NCBI GenBank assembly: GCA_020091685.1
Contig: CM034601.1
Coordinates: 9,550,419-9,614,418 of the forward strand
Origin: Lutjanus erythropterus
Taxonomy: Eukaryota > Chordata > Actinopteri > Lutjaniformes > Lutjanidae
DNA: 64,000 nt
Reading direction: 5' to 3'
Shown: positions 57,577 through 64,000 of the stretch, piece after piece
Position numbering within the stretch: the first letter of the stretch is position 1
Layout of the letters: each line of letters opens with the position of its first letter
Notes under the pieces: model-generated
What the model saw: the letters and a program-made list of their open reading frames with translations, nothing else
Told to the model about the DNA's origin: nothing
Database searches by the model: none
Translations under genes and position numbers: made by a program

Positions 57577-59555
57577 GTGAGTCGGTTTGCACAGTGAAAG
57601 AGTACACTGGTAGCTGACAGATCTTTGGAACCATGTGGAACCATCAGGGTCCAAATATATATAAAATAATTCAGAATGGAAATTAGTTCATGACACAACT
57701 TAGGATAGTAAACTGTAACTTGTGTACAATTTGTGTGAGAAAATGCCAGTGGGTGCTAATATGTTTGTACATTTCAAACAACATAAAAGTAAAAATACAC
57801 ATTTTTCCTCCAGTCTGTAGTACTATCTATCCATCTATACTGTTTGGGTGCGAGTTGCAGAGTGAAAAGAGTTTAAAGCTACTGATTGTGAAACAGTCTC
57901 AGTTTAATACTGCTGCCTCTGTGTGACCCACGTAAGTTAAAGAGAGCATCTGTGAGAAGATGCCACTGGATCGGATTCTCTGTGAAATCAAATGAAACAA
58001 GCCTGGGTTTACATTTTCACAGGTAAAGTTACTGTGAGTTGTATGTTAGCCAGTTAAAATGAAGAAGGAGGATGTTTTTCTTTTGATAATTTTACTTTTG
58101 ACATTATATTTTATGGTTATTACAGTGGAAACACTATCGCTTTTGTCCACTGGGAACTCCAAAGTAAAATGTGAAAGTTCACTGTAGTAGCCTTAAAGAA
58201 AGAAAGCAGAAGCACTTTAAGTTCAAAGGAAAAACAAATTCTGTACATTTTTTCCAGTCATATTTTTTTAAATATCGCAATAAAAAAAAGCACATTGTGG
58301 ACTTTTTATTGAGGTATTATTGCACCTTGAGTTTCTGGTCTTGTTATGTATAAATGACTGTATAAAATATGGGTAATTTTATGCAACTGTTGATACAGTA
58401 AATGTGGAGCAGTTACTGCACTTTTTAAAACATTCACATCAGGGAGCTCTCAGTTCCCAAACTCCCTTCAGGAAGAGTTTGATGACCTATAACTAATTAA
58501 TTTAGCCAAGAACAGTGTCAGTAGTTGTCAGTCGTGACCAGTCTTCCTGCATGAGTCTGTACCGTCTGTATGTTTCAGTGGCAGATGATATCAGATGCAG
58601 GGCCTCAGGATTTAGTGAGCTGACTCCCCTGCCACTGTTACCCCCCCCACACAGCAGGCTGAGGCTCTGGATGGAGTAACCTCCTTCTGCCTGTGTGCCG
58701 CTGCTGCGACAGCCAGCGTGCATTGCCATGGAAACTGGGTCACACAGATTATATGTTGTGGTCTGTGCTGATGTCAGTCATGCAGACTGAAAACTGGAGG
58801 AAGTCAAGAGGAGAGAAAGCAGGAGGAGCATCCCTTTCATTTTTGTCAGGACACAATTTGTTGTCCTCGCTGACGGTGGTCCATGTCGGAAGGTTAGAAA
58901 CCCTAAACGGGCACGTTTTGACTCGGCAGTTTAAAAAGATTTTTATTGAACGGTGCTGTTGTTGACTTGGAGTTGTAATCTTAAGCTTCATATTTTTAGT
59001 CAATTACAAACAGCTAAACTAAGGTGTTAAGTCATTTTGTAAAGGCCATTTTTAGGAACACATTCTTTGTTTGTAATGACAAAACATGGTTCTGTAAAAA
59101 AGTTGGTTGCACTACGCGTAACATCGAGCATTGTACAGCTGTCAGCATACAATTTTAGGTTTGACAAAATGTTACTAGTGACACCAGCATTTTAATAAAG
59201 GGCTGCAACTACTGATTATTTTCATTGTTTGAGAAAAATGTTGCCAGATATCTGAAACAGGTAAAACAAGTAAAGCCAGCACATCACAAGTCTACAACAG
59301 CTACGCACACCTGTTTGAGACCTAATCCCTCTGACACTGTGTCTCTCACTTTGTGTATTTAGTACACAACCCTAGAATCAAGTGTCCTCTTAGCTAACAA
59401 GCTAATGAAGTTGCTAACTGACAGGAGGAAATAAATGGTACAGTATAGAGAAAACGGAAGGAAACTTGGGAAGCTACTGTGACTGACAGTGGCATGTCGT
59501 GGCTTGCTAGCATGTTAGTGGATAGCCAGCTACAGAAGCCATGCATGTAGTCACT
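57577..59555 (+). other. Calpain intron 2, left part; no exon seen
   Basis: The calpain exon following WKRPR (typically starting GICEDP) was sought and not found up to 64,000. A minus-strand ORF at 58502-58729 has no recognised domain. A MITE 5' fragment lies at 59,202-59,250. Confidence 0.5.
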
Positions 59556-59560
59556 ATGAG

Positions 59561-59935
59561 GGCTTCAACTGATGATTATTTTCATTGTCCATTAATTTGT
59601 TAATTATTTCTGGATTAATCGAGATATTTTTGGTCTATAAAATGTCAGCAAACAATGAAAAATGTCATCAGTGTTTTCCCAAAGCTCAAGGTCTTGTTTT
59701 GCCCCCAAATCAAAGATAAGAAATCAGAAAATATTTGTATTTCAGAAGCTGGAATCAGAGAATTTTGCCTTAAAAAATGAATAGAATAAGAAAAATTACT
59801 TAAACCAACAAATTCATTATAAAATCATTTGGTGATAATTAAAAAAGAAGCTGGAAGCAGCCAATGTTTGAAATGACTGAAACAATTAATTGAATATTGT
59901 TATATAATATAATATAATTATTGTTGCAGCTGTAG
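59561..59935 (+). mobile_element. MITE relic, GGGCTGCAACTAATGATT family (full copy)
   Basis: It starts GGGCTTCAACTGATGATTAT and ends ATTATTGTTGCAGCTGTAG. The core strings (TTTTCCCAAAGCTCAAGGTC, GTCTTGTTTTGCCCCCAAA) are present. Confidence 0.7.
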
Positions 59936-60608
59936 TCCCTGCCTCACCAAGCCTCTGGAACCAGAGATGCACTGATAAATTTCGCTGTCGGACTTTTTGT
60001 TCTGACCAGGCCTTTGATGACGACAGCTGAGTTGAACTAGCCGCACTAACAAAAACAGTAAGACATGAAATTTGCACCAATTTCACCTCTTCTTTCATGC
60101 CGCGAATACAAAATCAGTGGAAACCTCAAACACATGGAGAATTTCCTCCTCTTCCTCCTGATGGTTACTGAAAGCTCATTCTGAATGCGGTGTTTCATTC
60201 AGGGGAGAGTGCACGATAATGAAGTTAAACATCAAACTACTTAGGGACAGAGTGGGTTTGAGAGAATGAAATGTTCAGAGCAATCAAAATTTAATGAAGT
60301 TCCTGACAAAGGCTCTTTTAAAATATCACACTCACATACACACTCAGTCTACAGAGCATTTCAAGGTTTAACATTCGAGTCCTGCTAACTTCAAACGCAA
60401 CACAATATAACTATATCTGTGCGATTATGTTTGTTTCAGTAATACTGAACAAATTTTGCCAATATTTCATTGAAACAAATATTATCCCATACGTAAGTCT
60501 AAATTTTAGTTAATCTCTGTAGTCATTTCTTGTGAATTCTCAAATATTCTTTCATAGATATACAAACGTAGATTCGAGATTTGCGATTTGACATGTATAT
60601 GCTTGTCC

Positions 60609-61867
60609 GCCATATTGGAGGGGTCTCAAGTTCTGCTAGTAAACAGTACAATGTGCATTGAGAGATGCTGGTGTCAATGCAAAATCTACTGTAATTTGCT
60701 TAATTCTGAACTGATTTTCATGAAATTTGATTTGTCACAAACATAAGAAAGTGAACATGAACAGTAAGAAAGTGAACTTGTTGGTATTAAAGGGCAACTA
60801 CATTAATTTTTTATGTTTTTATAATCCTGCAGCTCCTCAGTGATGTTCCTCACGTATACAAATTTGAACGTTTAAATGGTTTTTGGGTCAAAATGCTATA
60901 TTTCCAAGCCATTCTAAAAGCCTTTTACCACGTGGCGTGATGTAGGTTTCTGCAAGATGACGTTGGTATAGAAACCGTTGAAGTTGAAGGAGCAGCATGT
61001 AAAATATGTTCACCTGTAAAAGTTAACTGTAGCTAGCTTCCTAGCTGCCGTTAGCTCAGCTAGCTTTGTAGCTAAAGACTCTAATATGACTGGAGTCTGT
61101 CTGGACCTGCAGCTTGGCGCACCAGGGCAGTGTTTATGTTTACACTGCAGGAAACTGAACCGGGCTCAGCAGCCTCTGAGTGAACATGACTGAACCAGGA
61201 CCGAACATGTTCTCTGAGACACTGACAGGGACCAGCTGGACTACAGGCAATACTGGACCGAACTGATATACAACGGCTCTGATAAGGACTCTGACTCTGA
61301 GGACGATGAACATGGCAGTCGGGGACGGGAGAGGCGTGAAGCGGAGAGAAGAGACAGAGAGTCCAGGCATCAGAGAGGCAGAGGGAGCTGCAATATTTTC
61401 ACATGTACTGTGGGGAATTAAGGATTTATTTTCAACCAACCAAGAGCTGGCGATTGTTAAACCGTGGAAAGACTAACAAAGAGTTTTTGGTGCGTTTTAA
61501 TTGTTTTTTGTTGAGTTTGAAGTGTGTTTTATGAAGAAGTTTGTCTTAGTTCAGTGATAGAAACTTGTATAGAATGTGTATGGTTTATTACAGACAACCT
61601 GCATAACAACATTTACGTTGAATATTTATATTGTGCCTCTTCAGAAGGTTCATGTTTTGGCATAGAGCTGATTAGATCGCCTCCAGTAACTGACTTTAAT
61701 TCCAACATTTGACCATGTTCATGTTCAATTTACCAACGTCTAACAGACCAGATTTGATGAAAATCAGCTCAGAATTAAAGGAGTTACAGTAGATTTTGTA
61801 GGGAAGTCTGCATCTCTCAATGCACATTGTATTTGTTTACTAAGGACCTTGACCTCTCCAATATGGC
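60609..61867. mobile_element. Fold-back element with 150-bp inverted arms, 1.26 kb
   Basis: The left arm (60609-60762) and right arm (61718-61867) are reverse complements at roughly four of five positions, beginning GCCATATTGGAG. Shared words include CAATGCACAT/ATGTGCATTG and AAAATCTACTGTAA. The core holds a 67-codon open stretch (61218-61421) rich in Asp, Glu and Arg (YWTELIYNGSDKDSDSEDDE). Its origin is not recognised. Confidence 0.65.
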
Positions 61868-62064
61868 GACAGATGCATCATGGAGACATACAGCAGTGGC
61901 CAGTATCTGTTTCTATAATCTGTATATTCATCTTGTTAACTGGTTTATATTGTGGATGGGCTTTTATTTCAGATTTTCCCTGCTTTATAAGTATAGTTGA
62001 TCATATTTTGATGCAAAGCCTCCCTTGTTTCTGACTTGCTGACATTTTACTTCTTTTCTGTCAC

Positions 62065-62235
62065 TGATTTTTCAAAATTCCCTCACTCCAGCTTCTTAAA
62101 TGTGAATATTTTCTGGTTTCTTTTCTGCTTTATGACAGTGAACTGAATGTCTTTGGGTTGTGGACAAAACAAGACATTTAATGGCATCAACACTGATCAG
62201 TATTTTTCACCATTTTCTGACATTCTGTGCATTCA
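62065..62235 (-). mobile_element. MITE fragment, GGGCTGCAACTAATGATT family
   Basis: Antisense internal part with GTTGTGGACAAAACAAGAC; both termini are lost. Confidence 0.6.
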
Positions 62236-62239
62236 TAAA

Positions 62240-63225
62240 GTCCCAGTCATTTCTCAGGCTCATGCGAGGGTTGTAAGAACAGTGTTTGATTTAATGCACG
62301 TGCGGACATGAGCGAAAGGGGAAACAATGTCAAAATGCAAATTGTAGCTTGCCTGTTGTTAGTTTGATGAAAGGTTCCCCTTGGCTGCAATTTAACATGC
62401 AATACTTCAGGTCATACCTGTCAAAACTGTCAAAACTGGCATTGATGGATGCAGCCATTTGTGTTGGTAACCCAGTGTTTGTGGTTACAGTGACGGTATA
62501 GCATACACAGACAACTATAATGTAGTTTTAGCTCTGCATTAGTGTCATACGGTTGTAGTGCAGTGGTGTAAATTTCTATAAATATCCAAATGCACACATA
62601 ACTTTCAGTGTTGCTTGCAGCTTCAAAAGACTCTTGAAAATGTTCTCCTTTTCTAAAAGCCTGTCAGCAGCAGTCTGATATGTAGCAGCGAGTGGACGCT
62701 TACAAAAACAGAATCATCCAAACTGGTAAATCATCCGGATCCTTTAAGAGCCTCCTGCAGCTTCTGAAACATGGCAGTAATGTTTTCTGACAGGCAAAAA
62801 GAAACTGGTGTTCACCCTCTTTTATCTCACCTGATTAAACCTGAACATGATAACAAATCACTTAAAGTTTGATGCTCTTAAACAGGAAAAGAGATTTAAA
62901 GTTAAATGTAAAATGTATAGTTCCTTTACTTTGGTCTAATTTCAGGCAGTCGTTTGTTTCCTTGCTAAACTCGTACAATATTTTAGATACACTAATTCAT
63001 GTGAAACTGGGGCACTTGATAATATATTAATGGAGAACAGTAACCACTGGACTCAGTCCATCTATATCAATTTATTAAGCAGTTGTTTAATTATTTAGAA
63101 GTAGCTCACCACTATGACTCGACATGCGAGAGGAACAGATAACAAAATGTTCAAAAAAACTTTCCAAAACTCTCCAGCTGCTAAATCCAAATCCTCACAA
63201 TGTCCGTAACTTCACCAGCCATGCA
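62240..63225. other. Calpain intron, no gene or clear repeat seen
   Basis: AT-rich with no exon-like ORF, recognisable repeat or hairpin. Confidence 0.5.
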
Positions 63226-63375
63226 AGCAGGGTTGGAAGGGTTACTTTAAAAATGTATTCGGATACAGTTACTAATTACCTGTTAAAAAATGTAGTGAGT
63301 AATATAATCCAAGTATCACAATATTAAAGTAATGTAACTTGATTGCTTTCTGTTACTTTTGGATTATCTCAATGT
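63226..63375 (+). mobile_element. MITE (AGGGTTGGAAGGGTTACTT family), copy 2
   Basis: Same family and orientation as 47221-47396; shares AATATTAAAGTAATGTAACTT-like text. It is directly followed by another MITE. Confidence 0.6.
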
Positions 63376-63403
63376 AAAATATATTGACATGTTTGTGTGT
63401 TTT

Positions 63404-63570
63404 TAGGGCTGCAACAAATTTCATATTTTTCATCATTGATTAATTTGTAGATTATAGACAATGGTGAAAAATGTTGATCAAAGCTCCAGATGATGTATTC
63501 AAATGTCTTGTTTTGTCCACAACCCAGAAGTATTCAGTTTACTGTCAGAGAGGAGTAAAGAAATATTCAC
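63404..63570 (+). mobile_element. MITE fragment, GGGCTGCAACTAATGATT family
   Basis: The 5' half, with GTCTTGTTTTGTCCACAACC and CTGTCAGAGAGGAGTAAAGA preserved. Confidence 0.65.
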
Positions 63571-63679
63571 ATTCAAGAGTTTATTTAGCTTCATTTAGCT
63601 GCTACTCTGATAAACTGAGACACAAATTGCAGATTCATTTTGATTTAGAAATATTTAGATGTTACGGTTAATTGTTTTG

Positions 63680-64000
63680 AGAACCTGAATGGGCATATGA
63701 AAGGGATTAGTAGTATGAACAGTCGGATTTTGACTTGTTTAGAGGATCCTGACTGTTTCCGGCCGGTGTTTCTATCAATAAAAAGCAATGAGGGGCAGCT
63801 GTTCCCTCAGTTATTTTACACAGGAAAGAGCTTTCTTCTTAACCACAACACTCAGGGCTTCTGGTAATAATGCTTAGTGCCGGAAAAGCTCCATTTTTGG
63901 TTTGAAGTACGAGACCTCCATTTGAACAAGACTTCCGTTGGATCACTGTGCTCTGATGTTCCTGAAATGAGGCAAAAAGCTTCTGTTAAATGCAGAAAAA
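63680..64000. other. Right edge, nothing recognised
   Basis: No exon, repeat or motif could be assigned. Confidence 0.5.

Noticed and set aside
58502..58729. 75-codon minus-strand ORF with balanced composition
   Set aside because: No domain, no splice partners and no promoter signal; an antisense nested gene could not be supported.

Overview
The window is nuclear DNA from a vertebrate, most likely a spiny-rayed (percomorph) teleost fish. Long introns with GT-AG borders, a cullin gene almost identical in protein sequence to its human orthologue, a fish-type FISNA-NACHT-LRR immune receptor, and a dense load of fish-type short DNA transposons, tRNA-derived SINEs and microsatellites all fit. There are no bacterial operons, CRISPR arrays or phage genes. 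Family names are assigned from recognised protein and repeat patterns; no database search was possible.

Layout. (1) 1-2,940: left flank. One probable coding exon of an unidentified minus-strand gene (202-294), a candidate promoter for it near 1,020-1,060, and a perfect 14-bp X-box-like palindrome at 1,802. (2) 2,940-17,905: the complete cul5 gene on the plus strand. I could place all 19 coding exons; they join in frame to 780 codons plus stop. Its introns carry several transposon relics, including a 451-bp hAT-like element with near-perfect 8-bp target duplications. (3) 19,370-30,460: a complete minus-strand NLR-type immune receptor gene of 967 codons. In transcript order it has an ISRE-bearing leader region, a short N-terminal exon, a RING-finger exon, a 1.88-kb FISNA-NACHT exon, four LRR exons of exactly 174 bp, and a tiny last exon encoding Trp-Lys-stop. 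cul5 and this gene converge. (4) 30,460-35,800: intergenic repeats, including a 1,042-bp hAT element with a perfect 8-bp target duplication. (5) 35,840-64,000: the 5' part of a calpain-5-like gene on the plus strand: a CpG-rich, GGA-repeat leader exon ending at 36,061, a 21.3-kb intron, and the first coding exon at 57,403-57,576 (55 codons). The rest of that gene lies beyond the window.

The three recognised genes have separate jobs: CUL5 is the scaffold of a ubiquitin ligase, the NLR is a cytosolic innate immune sensor that itself carries a RING finger, and CAPN5 is a calcium-dependent protease. Nothing in the sequence shows that they work together. The calpain intron and the right end are mostly old repeats: at least a dozen relics of one inverted-terminus MITE family, a degenerate 0.3-0.4-kb tandem array, a 26-bp minisatellite, a trinucleotide-rich element with a terminal palindrome, and a 1.26-kb fold-back element.

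The most rewarding points for follow-up are the RING-FISNA-NACHT-LRR architecture with two candidate promoters (one with a perfect ISRE), an acidic low-complexity insertion in that protein, a pair of head-to-head relics of one transposon-like ORF in its intron, and several unexplained long hairpins. I did not find a clearly new biological system.
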